A stretch of DNA of 64,000 nt from Planococcus wigleyi (lineage in GTDB: Bacteria > Bacillota > Bacilli > Bacillales_A > Planococcaceae): contig NZ_JACSPU010000005.1 of NCBI RefSeq assembly GCF_014836985.1, forward strand, positions 248,001-312,000. Direction: 5' to 3'. Shown here piece by piece: positions 52,303 to 61,946 of the stretch. The notes beneath the pieces were generated by a model that saw nothing but the letters and a program-made list of their open reading frames with translations, was not told the origin of the DNA and did no database searches. The position numbers and the translations under genes were made by a program. How positions within the stretch are numbered: the first letter of the stretch is position 1; each line of letters begins with the position of its first letter.

Positions 52303-54027
52303 TTAGCCGAGTTTTGGCTGGTCCAGCAAGTGGATTTTATCGGTCGCCGTGTTTTCCAGTTCCAGTACGACAATTTCATTGTTTTCATTTTTCAGCAATG
52401 GGCCCGGCAAATAAAGGCGTTGCTGCGGACCGGCAGTATTCCAGTAGCGGCCGAGATTAAAGCCGTTGATGAAGACATTGCCTTTGGTGAAGCCTTCGGT
52501 GTCGACATAAGCGTCCAGCCCTTCTGCCGCATCAAACGAACCACGGAAAAATTTCGGGAACCGGTCTTCACCGCTCAGCTCATAGGCTTCCGGCAAACGG
52601 TCCAGCTCCACTTTGAACATTTCCCAGTGAAAGAAATACTGTTCGCCGAGCCACAGGTTTTTGATGAGCCCTTTCGGATCCGTCAAATGCTCCCCGTAAT
52701 TGGCGCGCCCCATGTTCTCCACGAGGATCTCCAGCGTGTTCACCGGGTCCGGGAACTCCAAAGTCAATTCTTTATTTAGATCGTTGATGTAGGTTGTGGT
52801 GATATAACGGCCGTTGATGTAAATAGAGCCCCGGTCGCGGATATTACTCGAGTTGACTTTCAATTCGCCTTGGCGGTTGACCGTCGTCCGGTACAGCGTA
52901 TAGCCGTATGCCTGATCGATATCTTCCATCGCCAGCGGCACAATGTGCTCGACTTTTTCGCTGATGTCTTCTAGGACGTCGAACAAACTGACAGACTCTG
53001 AAAGCGTCACTTCTCCATAGGCTTTCGCCGTTGCCGTCTCCTCGAAATCCGCCGGCACTTCCCGGTACTCACTCAGGACTTTCTTGACTGCTTTGTATTT
53101 CTCGGTGATCGCCCCGCTTTCCGTCAGCAAGCTGTCGTAATCGTAGCTGGTGATCGTCGGGTAATAGATGTCATAATGGTTCGCGCCGTTCATGAAGCCG
53201 AAGTTCGTACCGCCGTGGAACATATAGAAATTGACGGAGATGTTCTTCTCCATGATTTCCTTAAAGACCGCAGCCACATCGTCCCCGCTCCGCACCGTGT
53301 GTTCACCGGTCCAATAATCAAACCAGCCGATCCAAAACTCCGCCACCATCTTCGGCGAACCGGCTTTGAACGTTTCGAGTGCATCGAATGATTCCGTTAC
53401 CCGCGAACCGAAATTCAAGGTAGTGGTGACATCCGGAAGCGAACCTTGTTGAATAAAGTCCGGACCGTCTGATGTGAACAAGAACGTATCCAGTTCATGC
53501 TTCTCATACTGTTCTTTAAAGAAATGAAGGTAAGCCATGTCATTGCCGTACGCCCCATATTCATTTTCAATCTGCATGGCAATGACCGGCCCGCCGTTTT
53601 GGCAGAGATGCTTTTTGAACTTCGGCAGCAATTCGTTGAAGTAATCTTCGACATGCTTCAGGAAAGACGGATGGCTGCTTCGCATGACCATGCTTTTGTG
53701 CTTCAGCAGCCAGGATGGCAAGCCGCCCATTTCCCACTCCGCGCAGATATACGGCGCCGGACGCAGGATGACATACAGCCCGAGCGTGTGCGCCAGTTCG
53801 ATAAAGCGTTCGATATCCGCCATTCCCGAAAAATTGAACTGCCCTTTTTTCGGTTCGTGGAAATTCCACGGAATGTAGGTTTCCACCGTGTTGAGCCCCA
53901 AAGCCTTCAGCTTCAGCAAGCGGTCTTCCCATTGTTCCGGCATCGTCCGGAAATAATGCATGCCGCCCGACAAGATCTGGAAAGGCTCGCCCTCAAAATA
54001 AAACGAATCGTTTTTAACAGTCAGCAC
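52303..54027 (-). CDS. Beta-galactosidase, GH35
   Basis: 574 aa. GTG at 54027 is the chosen start, since AGGAGG lies 7 bases upstream; the frame opens a further 102 bases 5' without support. Family signature GGPVIAMQIENEYG with acid/base Glu156, and the nucleophile in MVAEFWIGWFD. SGGMHYFRTMPEQWEDRLLK, NTVETYIPWNFHEPKKGQFN and the C-terminal jelly-roll (FINGFNLGRYWNTAGPQQRL) are typical. No signal peptide. Probably releases terminal beta-1,3/1,4-galactose, complementing GH42. Confidence 0.92.
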   Translation of the reverse strand: MLTVKNDSFYFEGEPFQILSGGMHYFRTMPEQWEDRLLKLKALGLNTVETYIPWNFHEPKKGQFNFSGMADIERFIELAHTLGLYVILRPAPYICAEWEMGGLPSWLLKHKSMVMRSSHPSFLKHVEDYFNELLPKFKKHLCQNGGPVIAMQIENEYGAYGNDMAYLHFFKEQYEKHELDTFLFTSDGPDFIQQGSLPDVTTTLNFGSRVTESFDALETFKAGSPKMVAEFWIGWFDYWTGEHTVRSGDDVAAVFKEIMEKNISVNFYMFHGGTNFGFMNGANHYDIYYPTITSYDYDSLLTESGAITEKYKAVKKVLSEYREVPADFEETATAKAYGEVTLSESVSLFDVLEDISEKVEHIVPLAMEDIDQAYGYTLYRTTVNRQGELKVNSSNIRDRGSIYINGRYITTTYINDLNKELTLEFPDPVNTLEILVENMGRANYGEHLTDPKGLIKNLWLGEQYFFHWEMFKVELDRLPEAYELSGEDRFPKFFRGSFDAAEGLDAYVDTEGFTKGNVFINGFNLGRYWNTAGPQQRLYLPGPLLKNENNEIVVLELENTATDKIHLLDQPKLG

Positions 54028-54183
54028 GTCGACGCCTCCTATGTAGGTGGAGATATTTTTAGTATTGATATGAAGTAAAGCAAATAAAGTCTCTTTTTTA
54101 CAGCACTCACTTAGCGCCGACGCGTCCAAGGGATAAGCGACCGGCGCGATTTTAAAAGTTATTCTATCTATAAAACTCTTTAC

Positions 54184-56394
54184 TCACACCCGCTTTACTT
54201 TATAAACAATCGAAGAAAAGTCAGCTGGATGGTGGTCCGTCCGGTACCGGTTCAGCTGCAGACCGGCACCCATCAGTTCGTCTCCGTAAAAGGTATCGCC
54301 TATCCCATCGATGGTGTATTCAAATTCCGGATTCAGCCCTTTAAAGAAAATGCGGGTGAACCCAGGATTCGGCCGCGATAAGACTTGGTAATAACCGAGG
54401 ATTGCTTCGCTTTGGTCTTCTGATACGACCATCCAGCTGGTTTGATTGCCATCTTCCGCAAACGGGCTTTCGATCCGGTAAAACTGGCCTTGCTGAATGA
54501 GCGACCGGTTTTCTTTGTAGAAAGCGATTTGTTCTTTTACCTCTTCTTTTTCTTCATTGGTCATCGCCGTTACATCGAGCTCGTAGCCGAATGCGCCGAA
54601 ATAAGCGACATTTGCCCGGGTCTCTAAGCTCGTCATCCTGCCCACTTGATGGTTGGGAACCGCGGATACATGGGCGCCCATCGAACTGAGCGGATACACC
54701 AGCGACGTGCCATATTGAATCTTCAGGCGTTCAACCGCATCGGTGTCGTCACTGGTCCAGCCTTGCGGCGCGTAATACAGCAAGCCCGGATCGAACCGGC
54801 TGCCGCCACCCGCACAGGATTCGAACAAGACATGCGGAAACTCCGTCGTCAGCCGTTCATACAAGGAATAGACGCCCAGGATGTAGCGGTGCGCCACTTC
54901 ACGCTGGCGGTTGGCCGGCAATTCCAAAGAACCGACTTCTGTCATGTAGCGGTTCATGTCCCATTTCACATACGAAATCGGCGTCTCCCTCAAGACTTTC
55001 GCCATCATCTTATGGATGAAATCTACGACTTCCTGTCTGGAAAAATCAAGCACAAACTGGTTTCGGCCATGCGACATTTTCCGGTTGGGCACATGGATCA
55101 CCCAGTCCGGATGGGTTTTATACAACTCACTTGCTTTTGAGACCATCTCCGGTTCAAACCAAAGGCCGAATTCCATGCCCAAGCCGGTAATGTCTTTCGC
55201 CAATTGCGTAAGGCCCTTCGGCAACTTGCGCTTGTCTGCCGACCAATCCCCTAAAGACGTGGTGTCATCATCGCGTTTGCCGAACCAGCCGTCATCCAGG
55301 ACGAACAATTCCACGCCCAATTCTTTGGATGATTTGGCGAGATCCAATATTTTTTCATCATTGAAATCCCAATAAGTCGCTTCCCAGTTGTTGATCAGCA
55401 CCGGACGTTCCCGGTCGCGCCATTTCCCGCGCACCAAGCGAGTACGGTACAGCTGATGGAAAGTCTGGCTCATGCCATTCAAGCCTTCATCTGAATACAC
55501 CAGCACCACTTCCGGTGTCTGGAAACTTTCGTCGCTTTCCAGCAGCCAATTAAAATCAAACGGATTGATGCCCATCATCAAGCGCGTCACATCGTAATGA
55601 TCCACTTCCACCTGCGCCAGGAAATTGCCGCTGTAGACCAGGCTCATGCCGTACACTTCGCCTTGATGTTCCGTCGTCTCCGGCCGTTTCAAGGCAAGAA
55701 ACGGATTTTGCTGGGCGCTGCTCGTCCCGCGTGTACTGGCAATGCTTTGGATGCCCGGCACCAATTTGCGGTTTTGGATGTGCCGCTCCCGTGCCCATGA
55801 ACCCGACAGCTGCACCATCTCAAAATTCGAATCCGGCAAATCGATGCTGGCACTCAATGCTCTTGTTAAATTTACATCTCTTTGCCCCCGATTGATGAAC
55901 TGTGCAGAACGCGCAATCGCATTGGACTTTTCAAACACCGTATAAGAGAGCCGGAGCTCCAAATCGATTTCTTTGTCGTACAGATAAATCTCCAAAGTGG
56001 TCGCTTCCTGATCACTTTCCGCATACGTAGCGGGCAAGCCTTCCAGTTTCTTTTTGCCTTTAAAGATCTCATGGTCCTGATAAACAAAATCCGTAATCCG
56101 GCTCCCGCCTTCCTGCAGCACCTGGTAAGCCGGCTCCCGGAAGTCCGTTGCGCCATAGGCTGGATATTCCTGCTTGATCAAGTCCAGCGAAAAAACCAAA
56201 TCCCCTTCATTGACACAAGCGGTATTCGGAGCAGCTTCCACATGAAACAAGCGCTGAAACGACTCCCTATGGCGCAGCTTCTTGCCATAATAAAGCTGAC
56301 CCAACTGGCCATTGTCCAAAACGCTGAAAATATAGCTCACTTTTTCTGTTTGCAGGTGAAACTCTTGAGTGGAGTCATTATATAAAATCGGCAC
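54184..56394 (-). CDS. Alpha-galactosidase, GH36
   Basis: 736 aa, usual size for bacterial GH36 subgroup I enzymes. GTG start at 56394 (AGGAGG 7 bases upstream). Catalytic nucleophile Asp in YVKWDMNRYM and acid/base Asp in GWTSDDTDAVERL; also NNWEATYWDFNDEKI, FVLDDGWFGKRDDD, FGLWFEPEMVS and the FESCAGGGSRFD loop. No signal peptide. Hydrolyses alpha-1,6-galactosides such as raffinose or melibiose inside the cell, feeding galactose and sucrose on. Confidence 0.94.
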   Translation of the reverse strand: MPILYNDSTQEFHLQTEKVSYIFSVLDNGQLGQLYYGKKLRHRESFQRLFHVEAAPNTACVNEGDLVFSLDLIKQEYPAYGATDFREPAYQVLQEGGSRITDFVYQDHEIFKGKKKLEGLPATYAESDQEATTLEIYLYDKEIDLELRLSYTVFEKSNAIARSAQFINRGQRDVNLTRALSASIDLPDSNFEMVQLSGSWARERHIQNRKLVPGIQSIASTRGTSSAQQNPFLALKRPETTEHQGEVYGMSLVYSGNFLAQVEVDHYDVTRLMMGINPFDFNWLLESDESFQTPEVVLVYSDEGLNGMSQTFHQLYRTRLVRGKWRDRERPVLINNWEATYWDFNDEKILDLAKSSKELGVELFVLDDGWFGKRDDDTTSLGDWSADKRKLPKGLTQLAKDITGLGMEFGLWFEPEMVSKASELYKTHPDWVIHVPNRKMSHGRNQFVLDFSRQEVVDFIHKMMAKVLRETPISYVKWDMNRYMTEVGSLELPANRQREVAHRYILGVYSLYERLTTEFPHVLFESCAGGGSRFDPGLLYYAPQGWTSDDTDAVERLKIQYGTSLVYPLSSMGAHVSAVPNHQVGRMTSLETRANVAYFGAFGYELDVTAMTNEEKEEVKEQIAFYKENRSLIQQGQFYRIESPFAEDGNQTSWMVVSEDQSEAILGYYQVLSRPNPGFTRIFFKGLNPEFEYTIDGIGDTFYGDELMGAGLQLNRYRTDHHPADFSSIVYKVKRV

Positions 56395-56809
56395 AATTTA
56401 CCTCCTAAAATAAGTTGAACTAGTAAGCTCCGATTGCCGATATTCCGCAAAACAGCTGTGCTTGCCGCGGGCGAGCGCCAAGCCTCCTCAGTCGCTTTGC
56501 TCCTTGCGGGGTCTCGGCTGTCTCGCTATCCCGCAGGCGTCTCCGCCGTTTTGCTCCATATCAATAAGTAAGTTGATGAAAAATACAATGTCATAGCTAG
56601 CAGAGTAAATCTCTTAGTGCCGGCGCATCCAAGGGCCAGGCGAAGCAAGAAGACAGGCGGTTTTCCTGGCTTCTTGCGGGAGCCAAGGAGGTTGCCAGGC
56701 ACCCCTGGTGACTCCTTTGCGACGAGCTTGCGCAGGAGCCTACCCAAAGCGGCCGAAGCGGTCTATAACAGCAGTAGTCAGCTACTAATTGGATATAACT
56801 GACTACTAT
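56395..56809. repeat. Repeat-filled gap inside the galactoside operon
   Basis: 415 bp without a gene. The left half (56411-~56590) is a copy of the AAGTTGAACTA repeat (one outer arm lost); the next part (about 56615-56765) is a second GC-rich hairpin type, sharing TTAGTGCCGGCGCATCCAAG with 54109-54140 and CCCAAAGCGGCCGAAGCG with the repeat at 33691. A further hairpin AGTAGTCAG / CTGACTACT lies at 56773-56807, just after the permease stop. Confidence 0.65.
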
Positions 56810-57637
56810 TTAACCCTTAACCGACCCCATCATTCCTGCAACAAAATGCTTCTGCATGAGGAAGAAGACAAGTGCAGTCGGCAAAGTGGCGATGACGATG
56901 GCTGACATGATGACGCCGTAATCCGGTGCGTAGCTGGAGCCCAGGTTTGAAATCAACAACGGAATTGTTCTTTTTTCCGGTGATTGCAGGATGACCAATG
57001 GCCACAGGTAGTTGTTCCAGCTGTTCATGAACGAGATGATGGCCGCTGCTGCGTACGTCGTTTTCATTGTCGGCATGTAGATCCGGAAGAAGACGCCGAT
57101 TTCACTCAACCCGTCAATTCTTCCCGCCTCCACCAAATCTTTCGGAAACATCTTCGTGTTTTGCCGGAAGAAAAAGATGAAGAACGCGGTCGTCGCCGTC
57201 GGCAAAATGACTGCGCCGAGCGAATCGATGCCAAGGAATGGTGCTGTGTCGCTGATGCTGCCGAACATGCGGTAAAGCGGCACCATGATCGCCGCAAACG
57301 GAATCATCATCGACAGCAACAGGATGTTGAAGACAATGTCTTTTCCTTTGCTGCGGTGGATTTCAAAACCATAGCCGGCAAGCGATGCCAACAACAGCGT
57401 CAAAATGGTCGTAATGATTGCGATGATCGCCGAGTTCATCAATGCCGGGACAATGTCCACTGTCGCAAATAAAGTCTTCATGTTTTCAATCAAATGAGTC
57501 CCCGGAATCAAACGCCCTTGCGTCACATCCACCGATTTATTGGTGATGCTGACGAGCATCCACAGGAAAGGAAAAATGGAAACGATGGCTGCAAGACTTA
57601 GAAACGTGTAGATGAAGATGCTTTTCAAATTTTTCAT
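56810..57637 (-). CDS. Carbohydrate ABC transporter permease (MalG/GanQ type)
   Basis: 275 aa, six transmembrane segments. EAA loop EAGRIDGLSEIGVFFRIYMP is the contact site for the ATPase. Starts with ATGA overlapping the stop of the previous permease gene (57634-57637). Works with the partner permease and binding protein in uptake of galactosides; ATPase not encoded nearby. Confidence 0.92.
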   Translation of the reverse strand: MKNLKSIFIYTFLSLAAIVSIFPFLWMLVSITNKSVDVTQGRLIPGTHLIENMKTLFATVDIVPALMNSAIIAIITTILTLLLASLAGYGFEIHRSKGKDIVFNILLLSMMIPFAAIMVPLYRMFGSISDTAPFLGIDSLGAVILPTATTAFFIFFFRQNTKMFPKDLVEAGRIDGLSEIGVFFRIYMPTMKTTYAAAAIISFMNSWNNYLWPLVILQSPEKRTIPLLISNLGSSYAPDYGVIMSAIVIATLPTALVFFLMQKHFVAGMMGSVKG

Positions 57638-58581
57638 TTTTTCTCACCCGCCACTCTGAATTGAATAATCGAAAGGATCACCACTAAAATCACGATGACG
57701 TAAGATACGGTTGACGCATAACCGAAGTCAGGCGTGTATTCGAACGACAGGTTGTAGATGTATTGCGAAATCGAAATCGTCGCATTTCCGGGTCCGCCGT
57801 TGGTGATGTTGACGATTTCATCAAAGATCTGCAAAGTACCGATGGTGGACGTGATCGATGTGAACAAAATGATCGGCTTCAGCATCGGAACGGTAATCTG
57901 GAAAAACTGCTGGAAAGCGTTCGCTCCATCAATTCTTGCCGCTTCGTAGATTGACTTGTCGACGTTTTGCAAAGCCGCCAAATAGAAAATCATGTTATAG
58001 CCCGTCCATCTCCATGTGATGGCAAGGATAATGACTACCTTCGCCCAAAACGGATCGGCCAGGAAATTGATCGTTTGTGAAATAAAACCGAAGTTCAGCA
58101 GGAATTGATTGATGATGCCATCGATGCCGAACAAATACTTGAAGATAACTGAGTAGGCAACCAATGACGTGACACATGGCAGGAAAATCGCGATTCTGAA
58201 AAAACCTCTGAATTTCAATTTTGGGTCATTTAACAAGACCGAGAAGAATAACGCCAAGACAATCATCAAGGGTACTTGAATGAGCAAGTAGATTGATGTA
58301 TTGGTTAGCGCTGCGATAAATGTCGGGTCACCGAACAATCGCTGCCAGTTATTGAATCCGACATATTCCAAATTCCCGCCCATCCCTGATTGGAATGACA
58401 ATAGGAACGCTTGGACCATCGGGTAGAAGTTGAAGATTGTGATGGCAATGACGGAGATAATGACAAACAGCCAACCGACTTTTTTCCTGAAGAATACACC
58501 GTTTTTTTCGCGTCTGGTCTCTTTATAGCGCAAGCTTACTGGGAGATCCAGTTCGCCTTTTTTTGTTGATTGCTGGCTCAT
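57634..58581 (-). CDS. Carbohydrate ABC transporter permease (MalF/GanP type)
   Basis: 315 aa. ATG 58581 is chosen because the earlier ATG (58590) is one base from AGGAGG. About 35 cytoplasmic residues precede six transmembrane segments; EAA loop is YEAARIDGANAFQQFFQITV. A strong hairpin lies directly upstream (58600-58677). Partner of the MalG-type permease. Confidence 0.92.
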   Translation of the reverse strand: MSQQSTKKGELDLPVSLRYKETRREKNGVFFRKKVGWLFVIISVIAITIFNFYPMVQAFLLSFQSGMGGNLEYVGFNNWQRLFGDPTFIAALTNTSIYLLIQVPLMIVLALFFSVLLNDPKLKFRGFFRIAIFLPCVTSLVAYSVIFKYLFGIDGIINQFLLNFGFISQTINFLADPFWAKVVIILAITWRWTGYNMIFYLAALQNVDKSIYEAARIDGANAFQQFFQITVPMLKPIILFTSITSTIGTLQIFDEIVNITNGGPGNATISISQYIYNLSFEYTPDFGYASTVSYVIVILVVILSIIQFRVAGEKK

Positions 58582-58599
58582 TTTTCTCATTCCTCCTAT

Positions 58600-58677
58600 A
58601 AAAAAAGCTTGAGCTGTGCCTGGCTGGTGAGCGATAAAGCACTTCTACCAGTTAGTCGGCGGCAACTCAAGGCTTTA
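58600..58677 (-). terminator. Intercistronic hairpin/terminator between binding-protein and permease genes
   Basis: On the minus strand AAGCCTTGAG...CTCAAGCTTTTTTT with an inner CTGGT/ACCAG arm; it ends just before the AGGAGG of the permease gene. Fits partial termination, giving more binding protein than permease. Confidence 0.65.
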
Positions 58678-58692
58678 GTTAATTCCAATCAA

Positions 58693-59988
58693 TTATTTGA
58701 GTTGTGCTTCAGCTTGTCCTTGGACATTCTCAAGTACTGTCTTAAGCTCTGTGCCATTCAAATAATCCTGCATTCCTGTTACCAGGATGTCTTCAATGGC
58801 ATACGTGTGAAGGCCATAGTTGACGCCTGGAATTTCGTCTGTCCATGAAGACAGGTCAGAAAGAAGTTGCTGTCCGCCGAAGAATTCGTCTTCAACTGCA
58901 TAAGCATCGCCTTCAGCTGCCGCGGAGTAAGTTCCAAGAGCGCCGATGTCTTTTACCAGTGTTTGATAAAGATCAACATTCGATCCAAATGTGTTCAGCA
59001 TGAAATCAGCTGCCTGTTCTTTGCCATCGACGTTCAAGATGTACCAAGAACTGCCGCCCAAGTTAGAAGCGTTGACTGCGCCTTCCATGTCCAATCGCGG
59101 CATTGGTACGACAGCCCATTTGCCTGATTGATCTGCTGCTTGTTTAATGCTTGGCGTGATCCAGTTTCCTGTTGGAACGCTTGCTACATCGCCGCTGTTG
59201 AAGGCGCCGACAAACTGGCTCCAGTCAGAAACGATTTTTCCGATATCCGCATCCATCATCTTTTTGTATGTTTCAAATGCTTTTTCAAGTGATTCGTTGC
59301 CTGCAAGGTTTGGCGTTGAACCATCTTCATCCACATACCATGAACCATTTGTCTGGATCATCATACGGATTTGTCCCAAATCGTTCGGGTCCAATGTCAG
59401 CATATTTTTGCCCGTTGCTTCTTTTACTTTTTTACCGATTTCGATGTATTCATCCCAAGTAATATTTGTCAGGTCTTCGGGTGTGTAGCCCGCTTCTTCC
59501 AAATAATCTGTGCGTACGTACAATCCAGCAACCCCTGAGTCAAATGGCAATCCGTATTGTTCGCCGTCAAAGCTGGTTGTGGCAATTTTGTAATCCGCAA
59601 AGTCGTTTGAGTTGATGACATCCGTCAATGGATGGAAAGCATCCGGATAGGCCTGAAGGAAACTTTGTGCACGGTAATCTTCGATCAACACAATGTTCGG
59701 CATTCCTTTTGTTGTACCCGAGCTAAGCCCTGTGTTTAATTTTTGAATGATATCGTCTTGCGCATTTTCAATGATGTTCACTTCAAAATCTCCGTCTCCG
59801 CTGTAAGCTTCTTTTGCTTTTTCAAGAGCGGCAATATTGAATGCTGGATCCCAAGCCCAAGCGGTAATGGTGTCTACGCTTGATGAACCTTCTGAACTGC
59901 CGCCGCTTGCTTCTTCATCCCCGGAAGAACAAGCCGCTAAAACTGCCATACCGACAAGCAGCACAAGCATAAGATAAAATTTCTTCAT
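58693..59988 (-). CDS. Carbohydrate ABC transporter substrate-binding lipoprotein
   Basis: 431 aa. ATG 59988 is preferred (AAGGGGGATTTTCA before it); the frame opens 81 bases earlier. Lipobox MAVLAAC with lipidated Cys at about 19, Ser/Gly/Glu linker, then the SBP_bac_1 fold (AWDPAFNIAALEKAKEAYSG, DGEQYGLPFDSGVAGLYVRT, VPTGNWITPSIKQ). Captures galactosides, probably galacto- or raffinose-type oligosaccharides as judged from the adjoining GH36, GH35 and GH42 genes. A palindromic operator lies 18 bases before the start. Confidence 0.92.
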   Translation of the reverse strand: MKKFYLMLVLLVGMAVLAACSSGDEEASGGSSEGSSSVDTITAWAWDPAFNIAALEKAKEAYSGDGDFEVNIIENAQDDIIQKLNTGLSSGTTKGMPNIVLIEDYRAQSFLQAYPDAFHPLTDVINSNDFADYKIATTSFDGEQYGLPFDSGVAGLYVRTDYLEEAGYTPEDLTNITWDEYIEIGKKVKEATGKNMLTLDPNDLGQIRMMIQTNGSWYVDEDGSTPNLAGNESLEKAFETYKKMMDADIGKIVSDWSQFVGAFNSGDVASVPTGNWITPSIKQAADQSGKWAVVPMPRLDMEGAVNASNLGGSSWYILNVDGKEQAADFMLNTFGSNVDLYQTLVKDIGALGTYSAAAEGDAYAVEDEFFGGQQLLSDLSSWTDEIPGVNYGLHTYAIEDILVTGMQDYLNGTELKTVLENVQGQAEAQLK

Positions 59989-60005
59989 TGAAAATCCCCC
60001 TTTTT

Positions 60006-60019
60006 TGTAAGCGCTTAAC
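60006..60019. promoter_or_regulatory. Cre/LacI-type palindrome upstream of the binding-protein gene
   Basis: TGTAAGCGCTTAAC contains AAGCGCTT at its centre; it departs from the cre consensus in two positions at the right arm. Located just upstream of the RBS. Confidence 0.5.
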
Positions 60020-60137
60020 TTTGCACCTTGTCTACAGTATAACGACACAAAAAAAAAGATTGTTAGCACAATCTTTAGGTGTTTGTTTGATAATTTTTAG
60101 ATATTTCAAACTTTCCGATAATTTAGTTGGACTATTC

Positions 60138-61946
60138 TTAGATGCTGGTAATTTCTTTAGGTTTTGCAGAAATCTGAAGCGGCAATTCGACTTTCACTTT
60201 TGTGCCGTTTCCTATTTCACTGGTGATTTCTACGCCAAATTCTTCTCCATACAGCATCTGGATGCGCTCATGGACATTGCGGATGCCGATGCCGCTGAAC
60301 AAGTGGCGTTTCTCTTTGATGTCTTCTTTGGTATGGTCGCCTTTGATTTCCATGCCATCGCCGTTATCGACGATTTCGCATAACAGGTTGCCTCCTTTTT
60401 CAGAAACCAGGATTTGGACAAAGCCTTCTTTTTGGATGTTGAACGCGTGGAAAAAAGCGTTTTCGATAAACGGTTGAAGAATCAGCTTCGGTAACTGGTA
60501 ATCCAGGCAATCGGGCGAAATGAAGAAATTCACTTTGATGCCTTCGCCGTATCTCGCCTGATTGATCAACACGTAATTTTTTAAGTCTTTTATTTCCTGT
60601 TCGACGGTGATGGTTTGGTCGACGTTGCTCAGGGCATTTTGCAATAACGAAATCAAAGCATGGATCATATCCGTCGCTTTTTCCTTTTTGCCCTGCTGGA
60701 TCATGAATTTGATGGAAGCCAAAGTATTGTAAAGAAAATGCGGATTGATTTGATGCTGCAGCGCCATCAGTTCCGCAGAACGCTGTTTTTGCTGCGCCTG
60801 GACAACAAGGCCGACATATTCCTGTAATTCATTGAGCATGGAATTAAAAGCATTGGCAATTTTTTTCGCTTCGTAGCCGCCTGTTTCGGCAACCGGCCGA
60901 TTGAATTCGTGTTTGGCGCTCGTTGAAATCTGCTTGACCAAACGGCTGATGGAATTCGTTATCCGCCGGGAAATGAGAAACACCACAATCACAGCCAACA
61001 AGACGATGCCCAAACTGATCAATAGAATTTCTTTGGTGTTGATCAAATTGGCCAATACTGCGTCTTTATCCACCAGATTCACCAAATACATGTCATAGGT
61101 CGGAAGGTATTGCGACATCAGCATGTAATCTGTGCCAGAGATGGTGACATCTTTGAATTCCAATCCTTCATCTTCCACTTTTTCCGCCAATGCCAGAAGC
61201 TCATCAGCTTTGTCACCGATCATTTCTTCTTTATTGCTGGAAACGATCTGCCCTGCCCGGTTGACCAGCAACACTTCGTTTTCCGTACTGGTATACCCTT
61301 CATACAGCCCTTTCCATTGCTCTTCGAGAATCGGAAAATACAGCACGCCATAAATTTCGCCGGTCGACCGTTCCATGAGTGCTTTTGTGGCCACAATCAT
61401 CGGTTTGTCATTAAACGACGTAGAAGGCATAAATTGATAAAGCAGCGTATTGGGCCGGTTGATGGTGTACTTCGTTATGGGATGGTTTCGCAGTACGTCC
61501 CAAGACACCGGCCAATTGGAATAATTCATATTGTACAGGCGTTCGTTGTTGCCGAGCACAATCATATTGGTGTCGTAGGACTCGACCGTCGGATAAATGC
61601 GTTCAATCTGCCGGCTGATGTCGTGATAGGATTTCGACGTTTCGATGGCGCTTGTGTTTTCCTGCGTCAATACCTTTTTGATGGTGCCGTTGTTCTGGAC
61701 TTCATTCGTGGCATTGACGATGGCAAAACTATAATCTTCGAATCTGATCTCGATCTGTTCCAGGGCTTTCGTGTTTGAAATGCTGAAAGTCTCCATGAAC
61801 AAATCGGAAGACATCCGGATCGAGCTGAAGGTGATCAATAAAGATACGGCCACAATACTGAGCATCATAATCAGAAACATTTTGATGAACAGGCTGTTAT
61901 TTCGTAAGATGAGAAAGGCCTTTTTCTTCATTTTCATGTCGGACAC
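60138..61946 (-). CDS. Sensor histidine kinase, YesM type (LytS/His_kinase family)
   Basis: About 602 aa; GTG at 61946 or ATG at 61937 are possible starts. One N-terminal membrane helix (SLFIKMFLIMMLSIVAVSLL), a ~260-residue extracellular sensor, a second helix (ILLISLGIVLLAVIVVFLIS), HAMP, then His_kinase with HQINPHFLYNTLASIKFM (His about 397) and HATPase_c (LQPFIENAFFHAF, EIVDNGDGMEI, GIGIRNVHERI). It overlaps the response regulator gene by 50 bases. Senses an external sugar and controls the transporter. Confidence 0.92.
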   Translation of the reverse strand: MSDMKMKKKAFLILRNNSLFIKMFLIMMLSIVAVSLLITFSSIRMSSDLFMETFSISNTKALEQIEIRFEDYSFAIVNATNEVQNNGTIKKVLTQENTSAIETSKSYHDISRQIERIYPTVESYDTNMIVLGNNERLYNMNYSNWPVSWDVLRNHPITKYTINRPNTLLYQFMPSTSFNDKPMIVATKALMERSTGEIYGVLYFPILEEQWKGLYEGYTSTENEVLLVNRAGQIVSSNKEEMIGDKADELLALAEKVEDEGLEFKDVTISGTDYMLMSQYLPTYDMYLVNLVDKDAVLANLINTKEILLISLGIVLLAVIVVFLISRRITNSISRLVKQISTSAKHEFNRPVAETGGYEAKKIANAFNSMLNELQEYVGLVVQAQQKQRSAELMALQHQINPHFLYNTLASIKFMIQQGKKEKATDMIHALISLLQNALSNVDQTITVEQEIKDLKNYVLINQARYGEGIKVNFFISPDCLDYQLPKLILQPFIENAFFHAFNIQKEGFVQILVSEKGGNLLCEIVDNGDGMEIKGDHTKEDIKEKRHLFSGIGIRNVHERIQMLYGEEFGVEITSEIGNGTKVKVELPLQISAKPKEITSI

